DNA of 64,000 nt from Anaeromyxobacter soli (GTDB taxonomy: Bacteria; Myxococcota; Myxococcia; Myxococcales; Anaeromyxobacteraceae), in the NCBI RefSeq assembly GCF_022808855.1, contig NZ_JAKZLF010000008.1:109983-173982 (forward strand), in the 5' to 3' direction. Below, one piece after another: positions 8,294-18,502 of this stretch (its first letter is position 1; each line of letters begins with the position of its first letter). A program made the position numbers and the translations under genes. A model generated the notes under the pieces. The model was not told where the DNA came from. It searched no databases and was given only the letters and a program-made list of their open reading frames with translations.

Positions 8294-10857
8294 AGAGACG
8301 GCTGGCCTTCCTCGCGCTCGCGGCCCTGGCCGCGTGCGGAAAGAGCAGCACCTCCATCGGCGTCGGGCTCTCGGGGCCGTCGTCGGTGGTGGCGTACAAC
8401 GGCTTCACGCCCAAGAACGCCGGGCTGCACCCGTACTTCGCCATCGCGAACGCCGCGCGCTCGGACCTGACCCTCGTCGACGCGGTGGACGACGCGCCGG
8501 TCCTCGCGCCCGTCATCGTCCGCTCGCTCGCCGTGCCGGTTCCGGATCCGCGCCCCACGCTGCTCGCCGCGTCGTCGCTCTGGGACGGCACCGGGGACGC
8601 CGCGAAGGCGGACCTCCTCGTCGTCGCGTCGGCCGCGGTGCCGGCGCTGCAGCTCGTCGAGACCTGGAACGCGTCGGCCCGCATCGTGGACGAGGCCGAC
8701 CTCGCCGCGCTCGCGCCCGGCGCCGCGATCGTGGCCCTCGCCGCGATCCCGGTGCCGGACGGCGCCAGCCCTCCCGGCCGGACCCCGGGCCGCGTCCGCG
8801 TCGTCGCCGCTCTCACCGGCGCCCGGCTGGCGATCGTCGAGTACTCGCGGGCAGCGGACGGCCCGGGGATCGTGCGCGGAGAGGCCTCGGTGCGCTCCCT
8901 CGACGCCGGCGGCGCTCCGTTCGACGTCGTCTCGCTCGCGATGAACCCCCACGACCCGCTCCACCTGTACGCCGCGTCCCCCGATCCGATCGGCGCGGTG
9001 GAGGGCGTCGCCGAGATCACGGTGGCAGGTGCGCCCGCCGACTGGACGATCCGCGCGCTCGACGCCCGCGCGCCGACGCGGTTCGTGGCCGCGGCGCGCC
9101 TGCAGGAGCGGCTCACGGAGTGGCCCTCGGCCATCTACGGCGCCTTCTACGACGACACCAGCGAGTTCCAGGCCACGGCCGTGGATCGCGTCTACGCCGT
9201 GGTCGATCCGACGCGCTGCGGGCCGAACCACCGCATCGGCTGCGGCATCGCGGTCATCGATCCGGCGACCGGCGGCATCGTTCCGGACTACGCCGGCCTC
9301 ATGCCGTACCTGGCGCCGATCACGCTGCCGGAGTTCCCGCTCGGGCTGGCCGTCGCGGAGCCTCCCGCCACGCCGCCGCCGGGCGAGGAGGCCCTCTTCC
9401 CGAGCGGGTTCATGAAGATCGCGCCCGGCACCGGGCGCCGCGCCACGACCGCCGTCGCGGCGATCCCGTCCGCGAACGGGCGGATCTACTACGCCGATCT
9501 GGGCCGGTACGCCGTCCCGAACGACCTGTCGATCATCCGCGCGAAGACCAAGACGCGCGTCACGACCGGCCTCGCGCTCGGAACGACGGTGGAGGGCGAG
9601 GACCACCCGCGCATCTTCGGCATCTGGTTCCTCGACGGCGAGACCTGGAAGCTCGGGTACGACACCACCGAGATCCAGAAGGGCGTGCACGTGACGCCCG
9701 GGTTCACTGGCAGCGAGACCTGGGTGGTCTCGTTCCAGGGGCTGCTCCCGGGGCTCGAGGCGCACCGCGGCCAGACCGGCGCCACGGCCGGCGGCGGGAC
9801 CTGGGTCGCCATGCAGGTCCCGGTGACCGGCTCGGGCGCCACGCCGTTCACCGAGGTGGTGCGCGTCTACGACCCCACGTTCGCCGTGCGGGTGGGGGAC
9901 CTCGCCGAGATCTACGCCCCCGCCGTCGCGGGCTGTCCCAGCGACGCCGCCATCGAGGCCCGGGTGACGGAGCTCCTGCCGCCCGCCGACGCCTACCCGG
10001 GCGGCGCGCTCGCGCTCGAGCCGCTCGACGACCCGCGACCCAAGGTGAACACGGACGGCTCGGTCGGCCCGTGGCGCGACTGGCCCGCGTGCCTCCAGGC
10101 GCTCCGCGCAGGGGCCGTCGGCGTCCAGGCCCGCGTGCGCGCCTCGGGGCTCATGCTGACCGGGACCGCGAGCGGCTACGCCGGGCGGCCGGAGCTCGTG
10201 CCGGCGGCGGACGTCGCCACCACGCCCGACTTCGCGCTGCAGTACGAGGACGAGGACGCCCTCGCGGCGCAGTGCCCGCTCCTGCCCTGGCCGGCCGACT
10301 GGCGGACCCCGCCCGCCGGTTTCAGCACCTGCGACGCCGCGTGCCGGCTCGTCTGCGAGCGGCTGGTGCTGGCTCGCAAGGCGCGCCGCATCTACCACGT
10401 GTCCGACCAGTGTCACGGCACCGAGGCCGCCCCTGGCGACGACCTGGAGTGCTACCAGGCCTGGCCCGCGGCGCTCTATCCGTTCCCGCGGGCGAACGGG
10501 CCCGTCATCTCCTTCAAGGTCGGCTATCACGGCTCGGTGGCGGAGGGGGAGGTCTTCCCCGCGGACGACCACACGCTCTGGAGCCAGCTGCGGCTCCTGC
10601 AGACCTCCGCCGTCACCGTCAGCGGGATCGCCCCGAGCTCCCGCGGGCCGACCTCCCCGACCTCGACGGCCGCGGTCCTGCCGCTCGCCGTCTCGAGCTT
10701 CGATCGCAGCGCCATCGCCGGCGAGGCCGGCCTCTCCGCGGACACCCGGAAGCGTCTCCTCACCGAGGGCTACCGGTTCCTCGTCCCGTACGCGAACGAC
10801 TTCGTGCTCGACTTCAGCCCGAGCGAGCCGGTGAACACCATCAAGGTGATCCGATGA
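8290..10857 (+). CDS. Very large lipoprotein of unknown function (second of a pair)
   Basis: An 855-residue protein starting at GTG 8290, overlapping the previous stop by 4 nt. The signal peptide ends in LAALAACG, a clear lipobox. The first half is again strand-rich with value-reporting segments (PTLLAASSLWDGT, HPRIFGIWFLDGETW). The region around residues 660-740 has a cluster of cysteines (AAQCPLLPWP, STCDAACRLVCERL, SDQCHG, DDLECY) that probably form disulfides or, less likely, a metal site. There are no CXXCH haem motifs. Pairing and coupling with the upstream lipoprotein suggest the two form one outer-membrane or surface complex. Function unknown. Confidence 0.8.
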   Translation: MKRRLAFLALAALAACGKSSTSIGVGLSGPSSVVAYNGFTPKNAGLHPYFAIANAARSDLTLVDAVDDAPVLAPVIVRSLAVPVPDPRPTLLAASSLWDGTGDAAKADLLVVASAAVPALQLVETWNASARIVDEADLAALAPGAAIVALAAIPVPDGASPPGRTPGRVRVVAALTGARLAIVEYSRAADGPGIVRGEASVRSLDAGGAPFDVVSLAMNPHDPLHLYAASPDPIGAVEGVAEITVAGAPADWTIRALDARAPTRFVAAARLQERLTEWPSAIYGAFYDDTSEFQATAVDRVYAVVDPTRCGPNHRIGCGIAVIDPATGGIVPDYAGLMPYLAPITLPEFPLGLAVAEPPATPPPGEEALFPSGFMKIAPGTGRRATTAVAAIPSANGRIYYADLGRYAVPNDLSIIRAKTKTRVTTGLALGTTVEGEDHPRIFGIWFLDGETWKLGYDTTEIQKGVHVTPGFTGSETWVVSFQGLLPGLEAHRGQTGATAGGGTWVAMQVPVTGSGATPFTEVVRVYDPTFAVRVGDLAEIYAPAVAGCPSDAAIEARVTELLPPADAYPGGALALEPLDDPRPKVNTDGSVGPWRDWPACLQALRAGAVGVQARVRASGLMLTGTASGYAGRPELVPAADVATTPDFALQYEDEDALAAQCPLLPWPADWRTPPAGFSTCDAACRLVCERLVLARKARRIYHVSDQCHGTEAAPGDDLECYQAWPAALYPFPRANGPVISFKVGYHGSVAEGEVFPADDHTLWSQLRLLQTSAVTVSGIAPSSRGPTSPTSTAAVLPLAVSSFDRSAIAGEAGLSADTRKRLLTEGYRFLVPYANDFVLDFSPSEPVNTIKVIR

Positions 10858-10906
10858 GCTCGGCGGCGCGCGACGGGGGGCCTCGCGGGCGCCCGGGAGC
10901 GCTCGC

Positions 10907-11542
10907 ATGAAGACGGTCCGGCAGGTCGCGATCGCCGACCACCTGTGGGAGGCGCTCGAGCGGATGGCGGAGGAGATGGGCTCCGACCGCGAGGCGCTCG
11001 TGAACCAGGCGGTCCACGTGTTCATGCGGCTCAACGGCTACGTGGTCCCCGGCAGCGTCGCCGCGACCACGCGCCCGGGGGCCCCGCCTCCGGCGGCCGG
11101 GGCGCCCGTGCTGCCGCGGGCCGAGCGCGCCGTCGTGGCGGAGCAGGTGCTCGACACGGCCGCGCGGCTCGAGCGCGAGATGCGCGCGCCCCCGCCGGTG
11201 CCGGCCGCCGTCGCGGCGGCTCCGGCCGCCTCGCCTGCGCCGTCGGCCGCGGCGGGCGTCGCGTCCGCGCTCGTGCTCGTGCGCGACGACGGCACCGAGG
11301 TGCCGGTCGCGAAGGATCGCTTCGTCATCGGCCGGGGACGGCACTGCGACCTCGTCGTGGACAGCGCGAAGGTGTCCCGCGAGCACGTCGCCATCGTGCG
11401 CGAGGGGCCGGGCTGGCTCATCGAGGACCTCGGCTCGTCGAACGGCACGTGGTTCCGGCGCGAGCGGATCGCCCGCCGGCGCATCGAGGACGGCGACGAG
11501 TACTTCGTGTGCGCCGAGCGGCTGCGCTGCGCGCTGCGGTGA
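10907..11542 (+). CDS. FHA-domain protein with ribbon-helix-helix-like N-terminus
   Basis: A 211-residue protein. The C-terminal 95 residues are a forkhead-associated phosphothreonine-binding domain: FVIGRGRHCDLVVDSAKVSR then EHVAI and DLGSSNGTWFRRERI, including the conserved G-R, S-R-x-H and S-x-N-G residues. The first 45 residues (TVRQVAIADHLWEALERMAE and on) look like a ribbon-helix-helix: a short strand, then two helices. An Ala/Pro-rich linker joins them. FHA domains read Ser/Thr kinase signals, which are abundant in myxobacteria. A DNA-binding N-terminus would make this a phosphorylation-linked regulator, which is inference. Confidence 0.85.
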   Translation: MKTVRQVAIADHLWEALERMAEEMGSDREALVNQAVHVFMRLNGYVVPGSVAATTRPGAPPPAAGAPVLPRAERAVVAEQVLDTAARLEREMRAPPPVPAAVAAAPAASPAPSAAAGVASALVLVRDDGTEVPVAKDRFVIGRGRHCDLVVDSAKVSREHVAIVREGPGWLIEDLGSSNGTWFRRERIARRRIEDGDEYFVCAERLRCALR

Positions 11543-11660
11543 GGCGTCCCTCGCGCGGGCCCTGGGCCGCGACGTTTCCGCCGCACCGCCTCGCGACTCG
11601 CGGGCGCGCCGCGTTTTCCCGCTGCCCGCGCCGGCGCGTGGGACTATCGTTCCGTCCCGC

Positions 11661-14360
11661 ATGCCCACCCTGACGCTCATCGACGGCTCGGGCTTCGTCT
11701 TCCGCGCCTATCACGCGATCCCGCACCTCTCGACCACCCGCGGGACGCCGACCAACGCGGTCTACGGCTTCACGACGATGCTCCTCAAGGCGCTCCGCGA
11801 GCACGCGCCGACGCACGTCGCGCTCGTCATGGACGCGGGGCGCAAGAGCTTCCGGAACGAGATCGACCCCACCTACAAGGCGAACCGCCCCGAGGCGCCA
11901 GACGATCTGCGCGCGCAGTTCCCCCTCGTGCGGGAGGTGGCGGACGCCCTCGCCGTGCCGCGCATCGAGGAGGGAGGCGTGGAGGCGGACGACGTCATCG
12001 CCACGCTGGCGTGCCGCGCGCGCGAGCAGGGCTACGAGGTCGTGGTGGTCACGGGCGACAAGGACTTCGCGCAGCTCGTGGACGAGAAGCTCTCGCTCTA
12101 CGACCCGATGGCCGAGGCGAGCGGCCGGGGCGGGTGGACCGGGCCCGCCGAGGTCGAGAAGAAGCTGGGGGTCCGGCCGGACCAGGTCGTCGAGTACATG
12201 GCGATCCTGGGCGACAAGATCGACAACGTGCCGGGGATCGCGGGCATCGGCGAGGTGACCGCCGCCGCGCTGGTGCGCCGCTTCGGCACCGTCGAGGAGA
12301 TGCTGCGCCGGCCCGACGAGATCCCGGCGGCGGTCGCGCGCGGCGGCGAGAAGGTGAAGGAGAAGATCGTCGCGAACGCGGCGCGCATCCGGATGAACCG
12401 GGAGCTCGTGGCGCTGCGCTGCGACCTCACCCTCCCGCTCGCGCCCGAGGCGCTCGGGCGGAGACGTCCGGACGACTCGCGCGTGCGCGCGCTCTTCTCC
12501 GAGCTCGAGTTCTCCCGGCTCCTGAAGGACCTGCCCGCGCCCCCGCCGACGCCGCGCACGGAGCGCGCGGAGCTCGTCCTCGACGCGGCGGCGCTCGCGG
12601 ACGCCGTCGCGGCGCTCACGGCCGCCCCCGCCGTGGGGCTCCGGCCCGTGCTCGCGGGGCCGGCCCCGCGCACGGATCCGGTGGTGGGCCTCGCGCTGGC
12701 GGGAGGCGGCAGGGCGTTCTACGTGCCGCTGCGCCACCGCTACCTCGGGGCGCCCGCGCAGCTCGGCGTGGAGGACGTGCGCGCCGCGCTGCGGCCGCTC
12801 CTGGAGGGCGACGCGCCGAAGCACACGCACGACCGCAAGGCGGTGCAGCACGCGCTCGCGGGGCTCGGGCTCACGCTCGCGGGGCCGGGGATGGACACCG
12901 AGCTCGCGAGCCGGCTGCTCCTCCCCACCCGGCGCGAGCACGCCCTCGCCGACGTCGCACGCGAGCGGATCGGCTGCGAGCTGCCGCGCGATCCGAGCGG
13001 CGGCGACGCCGCCCGCAAGAGCGAGCGGGTCGCGGTCGAGGGGATCGAGGTGGAGCGCGCCGGCGCGTGGGCCGCGCAGTGCGCCGCCTCGCTGCTCGAC
13101 CTGGTCCCGGCGCTCGAGCGCGCGCTCGAGGAGGAGAAGGTCCTGCCCCTCTACCGGGACGTGGAGCGGCCGCTCGTGCCCGTGCTCTGGGAGATGGAGC
13201 GGGCGGGCATCCTCGTCGACCGCGGCGCCATGGAGGGCATGAGCGCCGAGTTCGGGCGCTCCATGCAGGACCTCGAGACCCGCATCCACGCGTCCGCCGG
13301 TCACCCCTTCAACATCGCGTCCACCCGCGAGCTCTCGCAGGTGCTCTTCACCGAGCTCGGCCTCCCCGTGCTGAAGCGGCTCAAGACCGGCCCGTCCACC
13401 GACCAGGACGTCCTCGAGAAGCTGGCCGAGCAGCACGAGCTGCCGCGGCTCGTGCTCGAGCACCGGGGGCTCTCGAAGCTCAAGGGCACCTACGTCGACG
13501 CGCTCCCTCAGCTCGTCGACCCGGCGGACAGCCGCATCCACACGACCTTCCACCAGGCAGGCGCGGCGACCGGGCGCCTCTCCTCGTCCGATCCGAATTT
13601 GCAGAACATCCCGGTGCGCACCGAGCTGTCGCGCCGCATCCGCGCGGCGTTCGTCGCCCCGGAGGGCGCCCGGCTCCTCTCGGCCGACTACTCCCAGATC
13701 GAGCTCAGGATCCTCGCGCACTACTCGCACGATCCCGCGCTCCTCGAGGCGTTCCGCGCCCGCGACGACGTTCACACGCGCACCGCCGCGGAGACGTTCG
13801 GCGTCGCGCCCGCCATGGTCACGTCGGACATGCGCCGCATCGCGAAGGTGCTGAACTTCGGGATCGCCTACGGCCTCTCCGCCTTCGGGCTCTCGCAGCG
13901 GCTCGACCTGCCGGGCGCGGAGGCGCAGGCGATCATCGACCGGTACTTCACGCGCTACGCCGGCGTGCGGCGCTGGGTCGAGAAGGCGGTGGAGGACGCG
14001 CGTGCGACGGGGGAGTCGCGCACGCTGTTCGGGCGCGTCCGCGCCATGCCTGAGATCGCGGCGCGGAACCCCGCGCTCCGCAACGCCGCGGAGCGCACGG
14101 CGATCAACACGCCGATCCAGGGCACGGCCGCGGACATCGTGAAGATCGCGATGATCCGCGTGCACGACGCGCTCGCGAGCGAGGGGCGCCGGGCCCGGCT
14201 GCTCCTCCAGGTCCACGACGAGCTCGTGCTCGAGGTCCCCGAAGGCGAGCTCGCGCCGGTCGAGGCGCTCGTCCGGCGCGAGATGTCCGGCGCGGCGGCG
14301 CTCGAGGTGCCGCTCGAGGTGGAGGTGGGGGTGGGGGGGAGCTGGGCGGAGGCGCACTGA
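11661..14360 (+). CDS. polA: DNA polymerase I
   Basis: An 899-residue family A DNA polymerase. The 5'-3' exonuclease/flap domain fills about residues 1-290 (VTGDKDFAQLVDEKLSLYDP and the helix-hairpin-helix LGDKIDNVPGIAGIGEVTAA). The polymerase domain is at about 500-899 with motif A (SADYSQIELRILAHYS), motif B (RRIAKVLNFGIAYGLS) and motif C (LLQVHDELVLEVP). The middle domain keeps the 3'-5' exonuclease fold remnants (DRKAVQHALAGL, MDTELASRLLLP) but lacks the first Asp-x-Glu metal site where it should be, near residues 310-340. Proofreading is therefore probably absent, as in Taq and Bacillus Pol I. It stands alone on the plus strand. Confidence 0.97.
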   Translation: MPTLTLIDGSGFVFRAYHAIPHLSTTRGTPTNAVYGFTTMLLKALREHAPTHVALVMDAGRKSFRNEIDPTYKANRPEAPDDLRAQFPLVREVADALAVPRIEEGGVEADDVIATLACRAREQGYEVVVVTGDKDFAQLVDEKLSLYDPMAEASGRGGWTGPAEVEKKLGVRPDQVVEYMAILGDKIDNVPGIAGIGEVTAAALVRRFGTVEEMLRRPDEIPAAVARGGEKVKEKIVANAARIRMNRELVALRCDLTLPLAPEALGRRRPDDSRVRALFSELEFSRLLKDLPAPPPTPRTERAELVLDAAALADAVAALTAAPAVGLRPVLAGPAPRTDPVVGLALAGGGRAFYVPLRHRYLGAPAQLGVEDVRAALRPLLEGDAPKHTHDRKAVQHALAGLGLTLAGPGMDTELASRLLLPTRREHALADVARERIGCELPRDPSGGDAARKSERVAVEGIEVERAGAWAAQCAASLLDLVPALERALEEEKVLPLYRDVERPLVPVLWEMERAGILVDRGAMEGMSAEFGRSMQDLETRIHASAGHPFNIASTRELSQVLFTELGLPVLKRLKTGPSTDQDVLEKLAEQHELPRLVLEHRGLSKLKGTYVDALPQLVDPADSRIHTTFHQAGAATGRLSSSDPNLQNIPVRTELSRRIRAAFVAPEGARLLSADYSQIELRILAHYSHDPALLEAFRARDDVHTRTAAETFGVAPAMVTSDMRRIAKVLNFGIAYGLSAFGLSQRLDLPGAEAQAIIDRYFTRYAGVRRWVEKAVEDARATGESRTLFGRVRAMPEIAARNPALRNAAERTAINTPIQGTAADIVKIAMIRVHDALASEGRRARLLLQVHDELVLEVPEGELAPVEALVRREMSGAAALEVPLEVEVGVGGSWAEAH

Positions 14361-14980
14361 TTACGGCGCACGATCCCTGCCTGCTGGGGCTACGGCGCAC
14401 GATGCCTGCCTGCGCCGGGCGGACTCGTCGCTCCGCTGCTCGGCGTACGGAAGCGGTCTCATTCATCACAACGGCAGGTACTCGCCGGACGAGCGGTGGG
14501 TGTTTCGACCGCGGTTTCAGTGCGGGTGCCGGATTTGGGCATCGACGGGGTCGGCGCACGCGCTCGTGCTCGACCCCGATGAACGCGGGGAGGCGGCGGA
14601 GCAGGCGAACGTCTCGTCGTGTCGGGCCGGGCGCGGCGACGGCATGATTTCGCGCGTGGTGCGTGCGGCCTTCTCGAAGGCGCCTCCGCAGCCGCACCGG
14701 AGCACGGGCTGGAGCGTCACGGACGGTCGGCCGTCTTCACCCATGGTGATAACTATCGCCAGCGGTAGTGCCGCCCGATGTCGCGGCATTCTCGCGAAGA
14801 GGCAGGGCGTCCCAGGTGCGGTGGGTGAAACATTTCCCGTTGACGCCTTCTCGCCTCGAGCGCGCTCCGGCATCGGAGCCGGCGCGGAAGGGCCGCTCTC
14901 GCGCACGCGCCTCGCGCGTGTCACGCGCGGAGACCGCGGAAAGGCATCGACGAGGGCGCAGCGGATAGCGCCGCGGGCAG
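14361..14980 (+). other. Intergenic stretch without a supportable gene
   Basis: About 620 bases between polA and the HNH gene. The open frames here are short or lack any recognisable domain, and base composition is visibly more mixed than in flanking genes. It starts with a 23-base direct repeat. The last 150 bases or so could hold eroded 5' sequence of the HNH gene, but I cannot trace a convincing reading frame. Confidence 0.5.
14362..14413. repeat. 23-bp direct repeat, two copies
   Basis: The sequence TACGGCGCACGATCCCTGCC and three more bases occurs at 14362-14384 and again at 14391-14413 with a single mismatch (C to G), 29 bp apart. It lies immediately after the polA stop codon. Purpose unknown; it may be a rearrangement scar. 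Confidence 0.8.
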
Positions 14981-15910
14981 GTGCTCACCCAGGAGAACGT
15001 GGACGACATCCTCGCTCGCGCCGCCTTCCGGACGCGGGCCGAGGTCGAGCACCTCGTCGTCTCCGTCCAGGCCCGCACCGCTCCGCGCGCAGGCGTCCGC
15101 AAGCTGGCCGAGCGCGCGCCCGCCGCAGCGAGCGCAGCGCTACCGCTCCCGGCGTCCGATGCAGGCGCCGAGGCGGCGCCAGTGGCCGGCCCTGCTGAAC
15201 CGACCCTCGGCCCGGACCCCATCGCCGACTCGCGGCCTGCGCTCCCGCCCACCGTCGCGCAGCCGAAGCGAAGGGCCGAGACGCTCGCCGTCTCGGAGAC
15301 GCACTGGTCGCTTCGGGTCACCCTCGACCGCGCCTGCAAGGAGGACCTCGAGACGCTCCGGTCACTCCTGTCGCACAAGGTTCCGGACGGCGACCTCGCG
15401 GCGGTGCTCCACGAGGCGATCCGCTGCGCCATCGAGAAGCACGGCAAGCGCAAGGGCGCTGCCGCGCCGGAGCGGAAGACGAAGGACGCGAAGGAAGGTT
15501 CGAAGGAGTGCGCGAAGGAGGGCTCCGAGGAAGGCTCGAACAGGGGCGCGAAGCAGGTCGCGGCGAAGCCGCCGGGGGCGAGGCCCACGATCCCGGCGAT
15601 AGTTCGCCGCGCCGTGTGGAAGCGCGACGGCGGGCGCTGCGCCTGGGTCGGTCCGGACGGCTGCGGCTGTAACAGCCGTTGGAAGCTCGAGCTCGACCAC
15701 ATCCGACCCGTCGCCCTCGGGGGACTGTCGACGATCGACAATCTTCGGCTCGCCTGCCGAGCCCACAATCTTCTCCACGCAGAGAACACCTTCGGGCGCG
15801 AGCACATGGATCACTTCCGCCGCGACGCGAGCGCCGGGCCGACGCCGCTCTCTGGCGCTGGCGTGGCACCTCTGCGTCCCGTCATGCAGCTGGGGATGTG
15901 GGCGCCGTGA
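14981..15910 (+). CDS. HNH endonuclease-family protein, probably 5'-truncated
   Basis: A 309-codon frame. The C-terminal part is a typical HNH nuclease domain: VWKRDGGRCAWVGPDGCGC, LELDHIRPVALGG and NLRLACRAHN, giving the C-x..-H-D-H..N pattern that binds a divalent metal and cuts DNA. The middle has a helical domain and a Lys/Glu-rich linker with four K-E-G-S-like repeats. From memory, myxobacterial members of this family carry a further N-terminal domain of 100 residues or more ahead of LTQENVDDILARAAF; here that part is missing and GTG 14981 has no clear ribosome binding site. It may be a remnant rather than a working gene. Confidence 0.65.
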   Translation: MLTQENVDDILARAAFRTRAEVEHLVVSVQARTAPRAGVRKLAERAPAAASAALPLPASDAGAEAAPVAGPAEPTLGPDPIADSRPALPPTVAQPKRRAETLAVSETHWSLRVTLDRACKEDLETLRSLLSHKVPDGDLAAVLHEAIRCAIEKHGKRKGAAAPERKTKDAKEGSKECAKEGSEEGSNRGAKQVAAKPPGARPTIPAIVRRAVWKRDGGRCAWVGPDGCGCNSRWKLELDHIRPVALGGLSTIDNLRLACRAHNLLHAENTFGREHMDHFRRDASAGPTPLSGAGVAPLRPVMQLGMWAP

Positions 15911-16394
15911 CGCTGCGGCCGCCAGCGGAGTTGGCCGACCTCCGGCGAACCGGGTTGGGTTCACATGGCCGCGCGGCTAGAGCGACGACTCGCCGCTCGG
16001 TGCTACCCGGCTTCCGAACCTTTACGCCCCATCGGGTGACGCTCACCGCTCTGCGCCCGCAGTGCTCCGCGCGGAGCCTTCCCGGTGCGCGCGTGCCAAC
16101 CCCGTCGTTGCCCAGCCGGAGCGTGCGATTCCCCGCTCGTCCGACCGAAGCCGCTCCCCCCCCTCCGGTCAGCAGCCGAAGATGTGACGGATCCTCAAAC
16201 GCAAGCAGTACGCCTGCGCGGCTGCGCTCCTCGTGCGCCCGGCTCGGCGACGGGCTCGTGCGCCTGCGAGTGGCCGTGCTCGGTGGTGCTGGCTCTACGG
16301 TAAACGACCCCGCCTGCGACGGGCTCGTGCCCCTGCGTTCTGCTCGACTACGCGAGGATGAGAGCGAGCGGGCCCGGAGCGCTCTGAACGTCCG
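15911..16394 (+). other. Intergenic stretch with imperfect repeats, no supportable gene
   Basis: About 480 bases between the HNH gene and the convergent divIVA gene. Long open frames cross it only as antisense or shifted shadows. A 22-base motif is repeated inside it (see separate entry). Together with 14361-14980 it frames the HNH gene as a low-density island. Confidence 0.5.
16247..16337. repeat. 22-bp direct repeat, two copies
   Basis: GCGACGGGCTCGTGCGCCTG plus two bases at 16247-16268 recurs at 16316-16337 with one mismatch. The copies are 69 bp apart in the non-coding stretch before the 3' end of divIVA. Confidence 0.7.
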
Positions 16395-16898
16395 CTACTC
16401 GTCCGCGGCCTTCCGGCGCGAGGGGATGTACTGGACGGTCTCCTCGCGGGCAGGCTCGCGGAACGCCTCGATGAGCTTCAGGTGGCTCTCGGCGAGGGTC
16501 CGCACGTTCGCCTCGAACTGGACGCGCTGGCGCTTCAGCTCGTTGATGTCGTCGACGATGCGGAGGAAGCGCTGGTGCGCGCCCTGGACGATCTTCTCGG
16601 CCTGGAGCTCGGCGTCCGAGATCGTGATCTCCGCCTCCTTGCGGGCGGACTCGCGGATCTCCTCGGAGGCCCGCTGGGCCGTCACGAGCGTCTCCTGGAG
16701 CGCGCGCTCGCGGCTCCTGAACTCCGCGATCTCCTCGGCCTTGCGGCGGTCCTCCTCGCGCAGCGCGAGGTTCTCCTTCACGAGCGACTCGAACTCGGTC
16801 GCCACGAGGGCGAGGAACGCCTCGACCTCCTCGGGGGAGGAGCCGCGGAACACCTTGGAGAACTGCTTCTGAGTGATGTCGAGGGGCGTGATCTTCAT
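16395..16898 (-). CDS. divIVA: DivIVA-domain protein
   Basis: A 167-residue, mostly coiled-coil protein. The first 40 residues match the DivIVA lipid-binding domain (MKITPLDITQKQFSKVFRGS, then SPEEVEAFLALVATEFESL); the rest is a long charged coiled coil. DivIVA binds curved membrane and places division, wall-growth or chromosome-anchoring proteins. I start at the ATG whose complement ends at 16898. The frame is open far upstream, but that extension is unlike DivIVA and overlaps the divergent kinase gene. Its promoter region (16899-17034) is shared with that kinase. Confidence 0.92.
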   Translation of the reverse strand: MKITPLDITQKQFSKVFRGSSPEEVEAFLALVATEFESLVKENLALREEDRRKAEEIAEFRSRERALQETLVTAQRASEEIRESARKEAEITISDAELQAEKIVQGAHQRFLRIVDDINELKRQRVQFEANVRTLAESHLKLIEAFREPAREETVQYIPSRRKAADE

Positions 16899-17034
16899 TG
16901 GGGGCGCGCTCCGGTGGGTCATGATACCGACCCATCCGCGGCTGTCCATTTCGCCCGGCCCACCTCGGCCCACAGGTTGGCCGGCGCGGTTCCCCGTCCG
17001 GTCGCTATGATCCCTGCCCGTCGAGGCTCCCACG

Positions 17035-18429
<1,395 letters not shown>

Positions 18430-18502
18430 TCCCCTCTCGCCGGTGCGCAGCGCGCGCGGCGGCCGCCCGGCGCGCCCCTTATGTTATCTTCCGCGCCGCG
18501 TC

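Noticed and set aside
14402..15198. Several short open frames in the polA-HNH interval
   Set aside because: No ribosome binding sites or recognisable domains; frames overlap on both strands.
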